A DNA stretch of 64,000 nucleotides from contig NZ_JACAOY010000021.1 of NCBI RefSeq assembly GCF_013385985.1, forward strand, positions 1 through 64,000, read 5' to 3'. Of the stretch, positions 45,784 to 54,675 are shown in pieces (position 1 is the first letter of the stretch; each line of letters starts with the position of its first letter). The notes under the pieces were generated by a model, which worked only from the letters and a program-made list of their open reading frames with translations, was not told the origin of the DNA and made no database searches. Position numbers and translations under genes: made by a program. This DNA is from Pseudomonas sp. B6002. Its GTDB lineage: Bacteria; Pseudomonadota; Gammaproteobacteria; Pseudomonadales; Pseudomonadaceae.

Positions 45784-46734
45784 TCAACCAGCGTCAGTTG
45801 CCAATGCCGCTCGCAGAAACCCGAGCATCAGCGCGTTGACCTGAGCGCCCTGCTCGTTCTGGATCCAGTGCCCGCAGTTGGCGAGCACGTGTTGCTCCAG
45901 CACGGGCACCGAATCGGGCATGCGCTTGATCGTATGGGCTTCAAACACGCCGACCGGGTCGCGGTCGCCGATCAGGAACAGCGTCGGTTGCAGCACCTGC
46001 CGGCCCGCCAGGGCTTCGGTGCGCTGCCAGTTGCGTTCGAAGTTGCGGTACCAGTTCAACGGGCCGCGAAAGCCGTGCTCGGTGAACGTCTGCACGTAGA
46101 CGTCGAGGTCTTGCTGGCGGCACCAGTTTGGCAGCGTGGCGGGGGTTGAGACACCGTCGAGCAAGGTGGCATCGGGGGATTTCTTCTGCAAGAACACGTC
46201 CTGGTCCTGCATGAACAACCGCAGGGTGCGCTCGATGTCAGCATTCAATTCCCGTTCGGCCACGCCGGGCGCCTGGAAGTACAGGATGTAGTTGAATCGG
46301 TCGGCGTACAGCTCGCGCATGATCTCGATCACTGGCCGGCGGGCACGCCCGGCGAACGGCACCGACATCGTGATCAACCGCGTGACACGCTCGGGCTCCA
46401 GTAATGCCAGGTGCCAGGCCACAACGGCGCCCCAGTCGTGGCCGACCATCACCACCTCGCGGTGGCCGAAATGGTCCATGGCTTGCTGGATATCGCCGCA
46501 CAACGTCAGCAAGTCGTAATCGGCAATCTCGGCGGGCGAACTCGACCGACCATAGCCGCGCATCTCCGGCGCGAAAACCCGGTAGCCCGCCGCCGCCAGC
46601 GCCGGTATCTGCTCGCGCCAGGAATGCCAGCATTCAGGAAAACCGTGCAGCAACCACACCGGCTGGCCGTGTTCAGGGCCGGCGATGTGTACGCTCAGCT
46701 CGATACCGTTGACGCGAAGGGTGTGCTGGCTCAT
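45784..46734 (-). CDS. Epoxide-hydrolase-like alpha/beta hydrolase
   Basis: 316 residues. HGFPECWHSW gives the oxyanion hole and VGHDWGAVVAWHLAL the nucleophile Asp. Cap-domain tyrosines stand in NYILYFQ and NWYRNF, and the catalytic His in ANCGHWIQNEQ. The HGFPE plus HDWG combination is that of soluble epoxide hydrolases, although haloalkane or fluoroacetate dehalogenases are similar. No signal peptide. It is a single gene between giant B and the helicase. Confidence 0.88.
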   Translation of the reverse strand: MSQHTLRVNGIELSVHIAGPEHGQPVWLLHGFPECWHSWREQIPALAAAGYRVFAPEMRGYGRSSSPAEIADYDLLTLCGDIQQAMDHFGHREVVMVGHDWGAVVAWHLALLEPERVTRLITMSVPFAGRARRPVIEIMRELYADRFNYILYFQAPGVAERELNADIERTLRLFMQDQDVFLQKKSPDATLLDGVSTPATLPNWCRQQDLDVYVQTFTEHGFRGPLNWYRNFERNWQRTEALAGRQVLQPTLFLIGDRDPVGVFEAHTIKRMPDSVPVLEQHVLANCGHWIQNEQGAQVNALMLGFLRAALATDAG

Positions 46735-46814
46735 GGGTTTAGCCTGGCAAAGGGTTTGCCACAGCCTGGCGCATCGGGTGGATCGAGGCCAGCATCATTG
46801 ATGCCAGGAATACA

Positions 46815-49067
46815 TCAACCGACTGCCCACCACTGCGGCAACAACTGGCGCACCCGTGGCTCGCCAAAGCGGTCATCGATCAACATCACCACGCCTTCGT
46901 CCTGCTGGCTGCGGATCACCCGGCCGGCGGCCTGCACCACCTTCTGCAGGCCCGGGTACAAATAGGTGTAGTCGTAGCCGGCGCCGAAGATGGCACCCAT
47001 GCGCAGCTTCATTTGCTCATTGACCGGGTTCAGTTGCGGCAGCCCGAGGGTGGCGACAAAGGCACCAATCAAGCGCGCGCCTGGCAGGTCGATGCCTTCA
47101 CCGAAGGCGCCACCGAGCACGGCAAAACCGATGCCCTGGCTGTGCTCGGTGAACTGGTCGAGGAACGCCTGACGCTCGGCCTCGGCCATGCCGCGTGATT
47201 GTTGCCACAAGGGGATTTGCGGGTGCGTTTCGGCCAATAACTGCGCCACCTGTTGCAGGTAATCAAAGCTGCTGAAAAACGCCAGGTAGTTACCGGGCGT
47301 TTTTGCGAACTGGGCGGCGATCAACGCGACGATGGGCGCCAGCGACGCCTCACGGTGTGCAAAGCGTGTGGACACTTGGTCGACAATGCGCACCGTCAGT
47401 TGCTCGGCCTTGAACGGCGACTCCACGTCGACCCACGCCGTGTCCGGCGGCAAGCCGAGCAGGTCGGCGTAGTAGTGCCGTGGGCTCAAGGTGGCGGAAA
47501 ACAGCACGCTGCTGCGCGCCGCCGTCAGCCTGGGCCGCAGGAATTCAGCCGGCACCACGTTGCGCAGGCACAGGGTCGAGCTGCTGCGCTTGCCGCTGAA
47601 CTGGCGCTTGCTGATATCAAAGATGAAGTGTTCGTTGAACAGCTCCGCCACCTTGGCAAATTGCAGGGCTTCGAAATAGAACGCCTGCAGGTCGCCGGTG
47701 AGGGCGTCAGGATGGTCGTTGAAGTAGTCGCCCAGGGCGCTGGTACACAGGCTCAAGGCCTGCAGGAGTTTGTCGGGCCGCGTGGCATAGGCCTGATACG
47801 GCGCCAGTTGTTCTTTGTGCAACGCGTTCCACTCGCGGTTGAGGCGTTGCAGGGGCTTTTTCAGCGCTTCGGGGGCGGTGTCACGCAGGGTCTTGAGGCT
47901 GTATTGGTCGAGGCTGGCGCTGTACATCGAGCGCGCACGTTCCACCAGGTTATGCGCCTCGTCCACCAGCACGGCAACACGCCATTGGTTGAGCTGGGCC
48001 AGGCCGAAGAGCATGGCGCCGAAGTCGAAATAGTAGTTGTAGTCAGCGACCACCAGGTCGGTCCAGCGCGCCATTTCCTGGCTCAGGTAATAGGGGCAGA
48101 CGTCATGGGCCAGGGCCACCTCGCGCAGGTTGCGCTGGTCGAGCAGGCGCACTTGGGAAGCCGCCTCACGGGCAGCTGGCAGGCGATCGTAAAAGCCCTT
48201 GGCCAACGGGCAGGAATCGCCGTGACAGGCCTTGTCCAGGTGTTCGCAGGCTTTGTCCCGCGCCACCAGTTCCAGCACCCGCAGCGGCAAGTCAGGGCGG
48301 CTGTCGTACAGCACCTGCGCCGCGTCCAGGGCCAACTTGCGCCCCGGGGTCTTGGCGGTGAGGAACAGCACCTTGTCCAGTTGCTGGGGCGCCAGGGCCT
48401 TGAGCAGCGGGAAGATCGTACCGATGGTCTTGCCGATACCCGTGGGCGCCTGGGCCATCAGGCAACGGCCGGTGCTCACGGCTTTGTAGACCGATTCGGC
48501 CAGCACGCGCTGGCCGGGGCGGAACGCGGCATGGGGAAACGCCAAGGTGGTGGCTGCGCTGTTGCGTGCGTCGCGATGCTGCATTTCCTGCGTGGCCCAG
48601 TCGAGGAACAGCGCACATTGCTGATTGAAGAAGACCTCCAATTCGGCCGCCGGGTAGCGCTGGTTCAGCAGGGTCTCGCCCTCGCCGACGATGTCGAAGT
48701 ACACCAGCGCCAGGTCGATGGTGTCGAGCCCCAGCTTCTGGCACATCAACCAGCCGTACACCTTGACCTGGGCCCAGTGCAGTTGCCGGTGGTTGGCGGG
48801 CTGGGCGTCGAGGTCGCCGCGATAGGTCTTCACTTCTTCCAGGCGATTGGCGTCCGGGTCGTAGCCGTCTGCCCTGCCCCGTACCTTGAGTTGCAGGTAC
48901 TCGCCTTCCAGCGCCACTTCGTTCTGGTAGTGCGCACTGCGCCGCGAGGCCACGGTGCGGTGGCCGACGATACCTTCCTGGGCACTGGGCGACGGAGTAA
49001 AGCGCAGGTCCAGGTCGCCCACCTTGGCCGTGAACTCACACAGCGCTCGCACCGCCACGCTGTAGCT
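46815..49067 (-). CDS. XPD/DinG-type iron-sulfur helicase with N-terminal PD-(D/E)XK nuclease domain
   Basis: 750 residues starting at a TTG (49067) that overlaps the upstream stop codon as TTGA; upstream in-frame sequence is out-of-frame FAN1 coding and not used. Residues 1-120 carry a RecB-family nuclease core: Asp68 in GRADGYD, Glu79-x-Lys81 in EEVKTY and Q-x-x-x-Y in WAQVKVYGWLM. The helicase core follows with Walker A APTGIGKT and DEAH in VLVDEAHNL. Four cysteines (KACEHLDKACHGDSCPLA and HDVCPYYL) are placed as in the XPD/DinG 4Fe-4S domain. Motif VI lies in VVQAAGRVIRSQQD. Coupling to FAN1 points to crosslink or branched-DNA repair. Confidence 0.87.
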   Translation of the reverse strand, partial: SYSVAVRALCEFTAKVGDLDLRFTPSPSAQEGIVGHRTVASRRSAHYQNEVALEGEYLQLKVRGRADGYDPDANRLEEVKTYRGDLDAQPANHRQLHWAQVKVYGWLMCQKLGLDTIDLALVYFDIVGEGETLLNQRYPAAELEVFFNQQCALFLDWATQEMQHRDARNSAATTLAFPHAAFRPGQRVLAESVYKAVSTGRCLMAQAPTGIGKTIGTIFPLLKALAPQQLDKVLFLTAKTPGRKLALDAAQVLYDSRPDLPLRVLELVARDKACEHLDKACHGDSCPLAKGFYDRLPAAREAASQVRLLDQRNLREVALAHDVCPYYLSQEMARWTDLVVADYNYYFDFGAMLFGLAQLNQWRVAVLVDEAHNLVERARSMYSASLDQYSLKTLRDTAPEALKKPLQRLNREWNALHKEQLAPYQAYATRPDKLLQALSLCTSALGDYFNDHPDALTGDLQAFYFEALQFAKVAELFNEHFIFDISKRQFSGKRSSSTLCLRNVVPAEFLRPRLTAARSSVLFSATLSPRHYYADLLGLPPDTAWVDVESPFKAEQLTVRIVDQVSTRFAHREASLAPIVALIAAQFAKTPGNYLAFFSSFDYLQQVAQLLAETHPQIPLWQQSRGMAEAERQAFLDQFTEHSQGIGFAVLGGAFGEGIDLPGARLIGAFVATLGLPQLNPVNEQMKLRMGAIFGAGYDYTYLYPGLQKVVQAAGRVIRSQQDEGVVMLIDDRFGEPRVRQLLPQWWAVG

Positions 49068-50713
49068 CAAGCGGGCTCTGCCCAGCGCACATAACACACC
49101 GTCACGGGCATCTGGTATTCGCCGCAGAATTCCAGCCAGCGCAGTTGGTTGTCTTGCAGACGGTCGCCCGGGCCCTTGACCTCGATCATGCGGTAGGTCT
49201 TTTGGGCCGGCCAGAACTGGATCAGGTCCGGCATGCCGGCGCGGTTGGCGCGAATGTCCAGCAGCAGGCGCTCGAACCAGTAGCGCAGGTGCTCGGCGGG
49301 CAGACAGGCCAGGGCTTGCTCCAGCAGTTCGTCGCTGAGCAGGTTCCAGAACACGAACGGCGACTGGATGCCCCACTTGTCGATATAGCGCTGACGGATG
49401 GTGGCCTTGTAGCGTTCATCCTGCAGTTGCTCGAAACAGGCGGCGAACAGCGCGGCGCGGCGCAGGTGGAAGTCTTCGCTGTGCAGGTCTGCCGGGCCGC
49501 GTTGGAACGGGTGGAAAAACGAACCCGGCAACGGTGCGAAAATCGCCTCCCAGCACAGCAGGCCGAACAGCGAGTTGATCAGGCCATTCTCGACATAATG
49601 CACCGGCGCGTCCGGCTCGTTCAGGTGCGCTTGCACGCAATATTCCACTGACATCAGTTCATCGGGAGGCGCCAGCGCGAGATCCAGCCGGGTAACCGCC
49701 CGGGGTTTGGCCTTGGGTAACGGTGGCTCACCCAGCTTGCGTCGCAGCCGGGGCAAAACGCGCAACAGGTGCTGCTGTTCAGCGGCGCTTTCCGGGGCCT
49801 GCTGTGCGGCACAGGCCAGGGCCATGGCCTGGGCATAGTCCTCGCGGCGCTCCAGCACGCGGATCAGCCGCGAACGCGCACCGGGATAGGCGCATTGCCG
49901 GTAAATCTGCTCGGCCAGGTCCAACTCGGCGCTGCGTTCGCAGTACTGGCCGATCTGGAACAACAGCTTGGCGCGGCGTTTTTCCAGCCAGGGGTTGTCG
50001 GTGTTCAGCGTGGCGATGTGAGCCAACACCTGGTCGAGTGCCAGCCCGGCTTCAAACGCCTGCTGACACCCGTGCAGGAACAGGTAGCCGTGCACGTCGT
50101 CACGGCTGCGCAAGCCACGGGACTCGGCGCAGAACTCGACTTTTTCGTAGGTGTAGATGCCCAGGTCGGCCAGCACGAACTCGGACCAGTCCTGATGCAG
50201 GTTGCCGAAGAACATCAGGCGCAGGCGGTCGCACAGGTCCATCACGGTGAGGCTGTACAGCGTGTCGGTGGTGTGCGGGCACCACTGGGTAAAGCTGCGA
50301 AGCTCGGTGAACTGTGCGGCCAAGGCCTCGAGCCAATCGGCCTTGTTGGCCTTGGGCTGCTCAATCCACGGCTTGAAGGCTGCCAAGACCTCGCCTTTTT
50401 GCAGCAAGGCGAACAGTGTTTCAAAGGTCAGCGGGCTGTGCTCATCCACCCAACCCAACTGCACCAGCGGTGCGGTTGCCGCGTGAGTGCAGCCGACTTC
50501 CACGTAATTGAGTTTGCTCGCCCGAAAATGCATGCCCTTGCGCATCACCATGCGCACCAATAACGCCTGGGACGCCTGGGGCAAGCTGTCAAAATGCTGA
50601 ATGAAATGCTGTTCGTCAGGGGCGAGCAAATCGGCATAACGTTGCCCCAGCCAGAGCAGCACCTGGCGGAAGTTATGCAGGTAATAGAGCGGATCGTCGA
50701 GGGGATTGGCCAT
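49067..50713 (-). CDS. FAN1-type VRR-NUC nuclease
   Basis: 548 residues from the ATG at 50713. The helical N-terminal part begins DPLYYLHNFRQVLLWLGQRYADLL. A TPR-like middle contains LDLAEQIYRQCAYPGARSRLIRVLERREDYAQA. The C-terminal VRR-NUC domain has the PD-(D/E)XK set GMPDLIQFW and MIEVKGPGDRLQDNQLRWL, typical of bacterial FAN1. The enzyme is a structure-specific 5' flap nuclease that can unhook interstrand crosslinks. It is translationally coupled (TTGA) to the nuclease-helicase gene. Confidence 0.9.
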   Translation of the reverse strand: MANPLDDPLYYLHNFRQVLLWLGQRYADLLAPDEQHFIQHFDSLPQASQALLVRMVMRKGMHFRASKLNYVEVGCTHAATAPLVQLGWVDEHSPLTFETLFALLQKGEVLAAFKPWIEQPKANKADWLEALAAQFTELRSFTQWCPHTTDTLYSLTVMDLCDRLRLMFFGNLHQDWSEFVLADLGIYTYEKVEFCAESRGLRSRDDVHGYLFLHGCQQAFEAGLALDQVLAHIATLNTDNPWLEKRRAKLLFQIGQYCERSAELDLAEQIYRQCAYPGARSRLIRVLERREDYAQAMALACAAQQAPESAAEQQHLLRVLPRLRRKLGEPPLPKAKPRAVTRLDLALAPPDELMSVEYCVQAHLNEPDAPVHYVENGLINSLFGLLCWEAIFAPLPGSFFHPFQRGPADLHSEDFHLRRAALFAACFEQLQDERYKATIRQRYIDKWGIQSPFVFWNLLSDELLEQALACLPAEHLRYWFERLLLDIRANRAGMPDLIQFWPAQKTYRMIEVKGPGDRLQDNQLRWLEFCGEYQMPVTVCYVRWAEPA

Positions 50714-50900
50714 TTCACGGGGTATTCGGACACTGGTTATGCATACAGATTGCCGCCCCAAAGGCGTTGTTGCAATCGGTAATAGATAAGTGGCGCGCGC
50801 AACTTTTAGTTTTAAAGTGATCAGATACAAGCATTGATCGCGTAACATTTGTTGCCCGCGGCCCTCTGGTGCGGGTCTCTTCAAGGTTAAAGGTAGGGTT

Positions 50901-51125
50901 ATGAGCATGAAGAATTTGGGTCTGCCGCTGGTTGCACTCACTTTTCTGGTTTTGGCCGGTTGCGCAACGCAAACCGTCGTGACGCTGCAAAACGGTACGC
51001 AGTACCTGACCAAGGATTTGCCCAAGACAAACACCGCTGACGGTTTCTATGAGTTCATCGACATCGCCGGCAAGCACGTGCGGGTCAAGGCGTCCGACGT
51101 CGCCACCGTCCGCAAGGAAAACTGA
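50901..51125 (+). CDS. Small YgdI/YgdR-type lipoprotein
   Basis: 74 residues. The signal has lipobox LAGC (LTFLVLAGCATQT), so it is lipid-anchored. The mature part is the SH3-like YgdI/YgdR domain: TVVTLQNGTQYLTKDLPKT and KHVRVKASDVATVRKE. A strong terminator follows directly. Envelope function is unknown. Confidence 0.88.
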   Translation: MSMKNLGLPLVALTFLVLAGCATQTVVTLQNGTQYLTKDLPKTNTADGFYEFIDIAGKHVRVKASDVATVRKEN

Positions 51126-51130
51126 ACATG

Positions 51131-51158
51131 AAAAAGCCCCGCATCTGCGGGGCTTTTT
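51131..51158. terminator. Strong bidirectional intrinsic terminator
   Basis: AAAAAGCCCCGCA-TCTGCGGGGCTTTTT: an 8-bp GC-rich stem flanked by A and T runs. It separates the plus-strand lipoprotein gene from the minus-strand Tyr/His-rich lipoprotein gene. Confidence 0.92.
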
Positions 51159-51175
51159 GTTGAAGCGCATCTCGA

Positions 51176-51340
51176 TCAATACCGGTAGTACGGGTGGTAA
51201 TACGGGTGATAGTAGGGATGGTAGTAGTAGGAGTGGTAGTACGGCCGGTAGCAGCATGGCCCCGGATAAGCCGGGTACACCGCACACCCGCCCAACCCCA
51301 ACAACACCACGGCGCAGAGTAACAATCGAAGTCGGGACAT
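51176..51340 (-). CDS. Small lipoprotein with Tyr/His/Pro repeat tail
   Basis: 54 residues from the ATG at 51340. The lipobox is LGGC (LLGLGGCAVYP). The mature chain is short and made of P-Y-Y-H repeats (YYHPYYHPYYHPYYRY) with a Cys-Cys pair. Such tails could bind metal ions or be a simple-sequence filler. It is convergent with the YgdI-like gene across a strong terminator. Confidence 0.75.
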   Translation of the reverse strand: MSRLRLLLCAVVLLGLGGCAVYPAYPGPCCYRPYYHSYYYHPYYHPYYHPYYRY

Positions 51341-51531
51341 GCTCAATTCCTCACACATGACGCGCGAAACCTCTCGCAGGTAGTCATTGAACGTGTGAGC
51401 CCCGGGTTATCCGTCGGTGCATTTACCACTGATCAGTGAAGATTTATTTACCGAAGGATTTGCCCCTCTCCCCACGTTTAACCGGTAAGCCCCTTCAACG
51501 TCGAAGGCGGCAGAACGGAGGAACGACGGCC

Positions 51532-51801
51532 ATGGCACTCATGTCCCGAACGGTACGCGCTCTTTTACTCATTCCCCTGACCCTGGCGGCCCTGGCCAGC
51601 GCGCCGGCGTTTGCCGACACCATCATCATCCGCCAACCTCCCCGGGTAATCGTGGTGCAGCAACCGCCACCACCGGTCTATTACAGCCATTGGGGTTACG
51701 GCCCACGGCCCTATTACTACCCGCATCACTATTACGGCTACGGCTATGGCTACCCCCACCGGCCCTATTGGGGTGGCTGGCGGGGGCAGCACTGGCGTTG
51801 A
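51532..51801 (+). CDS. Small exported Tyr/Pro/Gly-rich protein
   Basis: 89 residues from the ATG at 51532, with GGAGG eleven bases upstream. It has a signal peptide ending in SAPAFA. The mature part has an RQPPRVIVVQQPPPP stretch and then a tail of Y, H, G, P and W residues. It resembles small envelope proteins with tyrosine-rich tails seen in pseudomonads. Function is unknown. It is convergent with the lipase gene, whose stop directly abuts its own. Confidence 0.75.
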   Translation: MALMSRTVRALLLIPLTLAALASAPAFADTIIIRQPPRVIVVQQPPPPVYYSHWGYGPRPYYYPHHYYGYGYGYPHRPYWGGWRGQHWR

Positions 51802-53232
51802 TCAGCCGATCACCACACCGTCGGCCCACAGGCCCCCATGACCCACGCCCACCAGCGTGACCGAGTCGTTACCAAAGGTGAGCACCGTATCCGCGCCGAC
51901 CACCTTGGCGTGGTCGCGCAGGTCGGTGCTGCCTTGCACGTCCTTGAACACCAGCGTGTCGGTGGGCTGGTAGCCGATGATGCGGTCGTTGCCAAAGTGC
52001 CCGCTGAACAGGAAGGTGTTGTGGCCGCTGTTGTCGCGGATCGTGTCGTTGCCCTTGCCGCCCTCGATGAAGTCAGCGCCCTTGCCGCCCTGGATCAGGT
52101 CATTGCCGTCGCTGCCGATGATGAAGGTATTGCCCTTATGGGGCTCGGCGTTGCGGTTGAGATCCTGCACCCAGGTGTTGGCCCGCGCCGGATCGGACAG
52201 GTTGGCGACGATTACCGTGGAATCGCGGGTCATCTGGTCGTAAAACTCGGATTCCACAATACGCGTCATGCCATCGCCATAGCCGGTAGGCAAATGGGAA
52301 ATCCAGGTGGGCAGGTTGACGATGGAAAATGGCAGCACATTCCACAAGGTCGACGCGTAATGGTCGTTGAAGCTGACGATGTTGTCGGTGGTCGACTCGT
52401 GGGGTTTGTCGTGCACGCCCAGCGACGACAGGTTGAACGATGAGCCATCCAGCGCACGGAACACCGGGTCGTTTTCATAACCGATATTGAGCACCTTGTC
52501 CCCGGCACTCTGGGTCGGCGAGGCATAGGCGACGTAGTTGGCATCCTTGTAGAACCCCGACCACTTGTTGTTGCTCAAGTCGGCCATGCTGTTGACGGCC
52601 AATCCGCCCAGGCTGTGGCCGCTGACGACTACGTCCTTGCCGCTCAGGCCGTGGGCGCTGGCATAGTCAGCGACGTTCTTGAGCAAGTTGCCAAACGCCT
52701 CGCCGCTGTAGTTCTTGGCGTAATCCTTGGGCCCCAGCGCCGCCAGCAGGTCACTGACCAGGTCACCGATGGAATCGCTGATCAAGGTTTCCCGTGGGCC
52801 CGAGGTGCCACGAAAGCCGATGCCGATTTCCAGCAGCTTGCCGGCGTCATCGTACTTGCCCAGCACCTCGACTTGCGCGGTGGTGTAGCCAGCCTTTTCA
52901 CCGAAGAACGTGCCTCGCGCATCCACCTTGCCGGTGTAACCCAGGGTGCTCGCACTGATCGGCGTCCAACCGGCTTTTTGCACGGCTTCCAACGCAGCTT
53001 TTTCCGAGTCCGGGTTCCAGGGAATGCCCGGGATCACCCCCTGGGAATCGGTACTGCCCAGCAGCGCACCGACCAAGGTGGCCGGCAAGCCGAGCCCCAG
53101 GCCGTTGTGCTGGTAGCCCACGGCAAAGCCGTTATCCAGGTTGTGGTAGGAATACAGCGTGATCGCCATGGCATCGGCAAACAACGCTTTGGAGCCCTCG
53201 GAGCCGAGGTTTTTATAGTCGAAGATTCCCAT
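51802..53232 (-). CDS. tliA: Family I.3 thermostable lipase (TliA/LipA)
   Basis: 476 residues, the exact length of P. fluorescens TliA, from the ATG at 53232. The catalytic triad is at the family positions: Ser207 in SGHSLGG, Asp255 in YENDPVF and His313 in ISHLPTG. Calcium-binding RTX repeats follow near 370-400 (GSDGNDLIQGGKGADFIEGGKGND, quoted in part as GGKGADFIEGGKGND). The C-terminal 60 residues are the uncleaved type I secretion signal. It has no N-terminal signal peptide. It is the last gene of the apr cluster and is secreted by AprDEF. A REPIN and 105 nt separate it from aprF. Confidence 0.95.
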   Translation of the reverse strand: MGIFDYKNLGSEGSKALFADAMAITLYSYHNLDNGFAVGYQHNGLGLGLPATLVGALLGSTDSQGVIPGIPWNPDSEKAALEAVQKAGWTPISASTLGYTGKVDARGTFFGEKAGYTTAQVEVLGKYDDAGKLLEIGIGFRGTSGPRETLISDSIGDLVSDLLAALGPKDYAKNYSGEAFGNLLKNVADYASAHGLSGKDVVVSGHSLGGLAVNSMADLSNNKWSGFYKDANYVAYASPTQSAGDKVLNIGYENDPVFRALDGSSFNLSSLGVHDKPHESTTDNIVSFNDHYASTLWNVLPFSIVNLPTWISHLPTGYGDGMTRIVESEFYDQMTRDSTVIVANLSDPARANTWVQDLNRNAEPHKGNTFIIGSDGNDLIQGGKGADFIEGGKGNDTIRDNSGHNTFLFSGHFGNDRIIGYQPTDTLVFKDVQGSTDLRDHAKVVGADTVLTFGNDSVTLVGVGHGGLWADGVVIG

Positions 53233-53267
53233 CGCAGCGCCTCTTTTTGTTGTTGTACAAACCCCAC

Positions 53268-53335
53268 TGTGGGCGCCGGCTTGCTGGCGATTGCGGCGTG
53301 CGGGACACCCTATCGCCGGCAAGCCGGCTCCTACG
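53268..53335. repeat. REPIN between aprF and the lipase gene
   Basis: TGTGGGCGCCGGCTTGC at the left pairs imperfectly with GCAAGCCGGCTCCTAC at the right, a mixed or diverged pair. It stands where prtA/prtB autotransporter genes are found in some relatives. Confidence 0.75.
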
Positions 53336-53340
53336 GAACA

Positions 53341-54675
53341 TCAATGGCCGAAGGCTTCGTCCACCTTGGCCAGGTCGGTGTCGCGCAAGTTGCCGGCGTA
53401 GTAATGCAATTTGGTCCAGGCCATCAGGTAGTCGTAACGCGCCTGGGCCAGGTCGCGACGGGTGCTGTAGAGCTGCTGTTCGGCGTTCAACGCATCGAGG
53501 TTGACCCGCTCGCCACCGAGGATGCTTTGCTTGGTCGACACCACCAACGCTTCGGCCGAGGCCAGGGCCTTCTGATAGGCGCGCAACTTGCTGACGCCCG
53601 ACAGACAGGCGCTGAACTGGCGGCGCAGTTCGATCAGGGTTTCGCGGGTCTTGCCTTCCAGCTCGTACTCGGCCTGCTCCATGGCGCGGCTGGCCTGGCG
53701 CGTCGAAGCGGAAACGCCGCCACCGGCATACAACGGCATGCTGACTTCCACGCCGATGGTGTTGGTGTCGTAGCGTTGGTTGTAGGTGTTGCCGCTGTCG
53801 GATTCCTGCTGGCGTGAGCTGGCATACGCAGTGATCTTGGGCAAATGCCCGGCGCGGTTACGCTCCACCTCGTAATGCGCCACCTCCACCGCTTGGCGCT
53901 GGGAAGCCAGCGTCGGGTTATTACTGAGCGCCAGCTCGTGCCAGCTGTCGTAGTTGGCCGGTGCCAGGGCGAACGCGGCAAAGCTCGGGTTGAGCGGCGC
54001 CAGGTCCTGGATATTCACGCTTTGCACACCGATCAACGCGCCCAGCTCGCGCAGCGATGCATCCTGTTCATCCAGGGCCTGGATCTCTTCGGCGGTGGCC
54101 AGTTCATAGCGAGACTCTGCTTCCAGAATGTCGGTGCGGGTACCCTCGCCCTGCTGGAACAGGTGACGGTTCTGCTGGAACTGCTGCTCGAAGGCCTTCT
54201 TCTTGGCGCGGGCGATGTCGATCTGGTCCTGGGCAAACAGCGCCTGGGTGTAATAGGTCAGCACTCGCACCAACAGCGCCTGGCTCTTGTCGCGAAAGCT
54301 TTCGTCGGCAAACAGCGCCTGGGCTACGCCTTTGCGGTAGTTGGCGTAGGCTTCGTAGTCGAACAACGGCTGCTGCAGGCTGAACGTGGACCCGTAGCTG
54401 CTGTAGTTGCGGTCATCGTGGTAATTGCCGCCGCGCCCGTCGGGCAAGGTGGCCTGGGAGTTATTGCGGCCTTTGTTGTAGTTGTAGGACAGCTTGGGCA
54501 GCAGGCCGGCCCGGCCGATTGTGCGGTTTTCCAGGCCGGCATCGCGCTCCTTGATGGCACCGAGGAACACCGGGTCGTTGCGCAAGGCTTGCTCGTACAC
54601 ATCAAACGGCCCCATGGCCGCCTCGGCGCTGGAGCACAGAAGCAATAAGGCGAAGAACACAGGTTTCATGCTCAT
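53341..54675 (-). CDS. aprF: AprF, TolC-like outer membrane channel of the protease/lipase exporter
   Basis: 444 residues with a signal peptide (FFALLLLCSSAEA). Two outer-membrane-efflux repeats contain the characteristic LPKLSYNYNKGRNN and NPTLASQRQAVEVAHYEVERN stretches. It provides the outer membrane exit of the type I secretion system. The ATG overlaps the aprE stop by 4 nt. Confidence 0.92.
   Translation of the reverse strand: MSMKPVFFALLLLCSSAEAAMGPFDVYEQALRNDPVFLGAIKERDAGLENRTIGRAGLLPKLSYNYNKGRNNSQATLPDGRGGNYHDDRNYSSYGSTFSLQQPLFDYEAYANYRKGVAQALFADESFRDKSQALLVRVLTYYTQALFAQDQIDIARAKKKAFEQQFQQNRHLFQQGEGTRTDILEAESRYELATAEEIQALDEQDASLRELGALIGVQSVNIQDLAPLNPSFAAFALAPANYDSWHELALSNNPTLASQRQAVEVAHYEVERNRAGHLPKITAYASSRQQESDSGNTYNQRYDTNTIGVEVSMPLYAGGGVSASTRQASRAMEQAEYELEGKTRETLIELRRQFSACLSGVSKLRAYQKALASAEALVVSTKQSILGGERVNLDALNAEQQLYSTRRDLAQARYDYLMAWTKLHYYAGNLRDTDLAKVDEAFGH

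Noticed and set aside
47253-49094. A 613-codon frame antisense to the nuclease-helicase
   Set aside because: Same reason: no motifs, and it is fully covered by a convincing helicase on the other strand.
49068-49376. N-terminal extension of the helicase to ATG 49376
   Set aside because: The added 103 residues are an alternate frame of FAN1, with the composition of a shadow. The TTG at 49067 in TTGA context and the homologous start SYSVAVRALCEF fit better.
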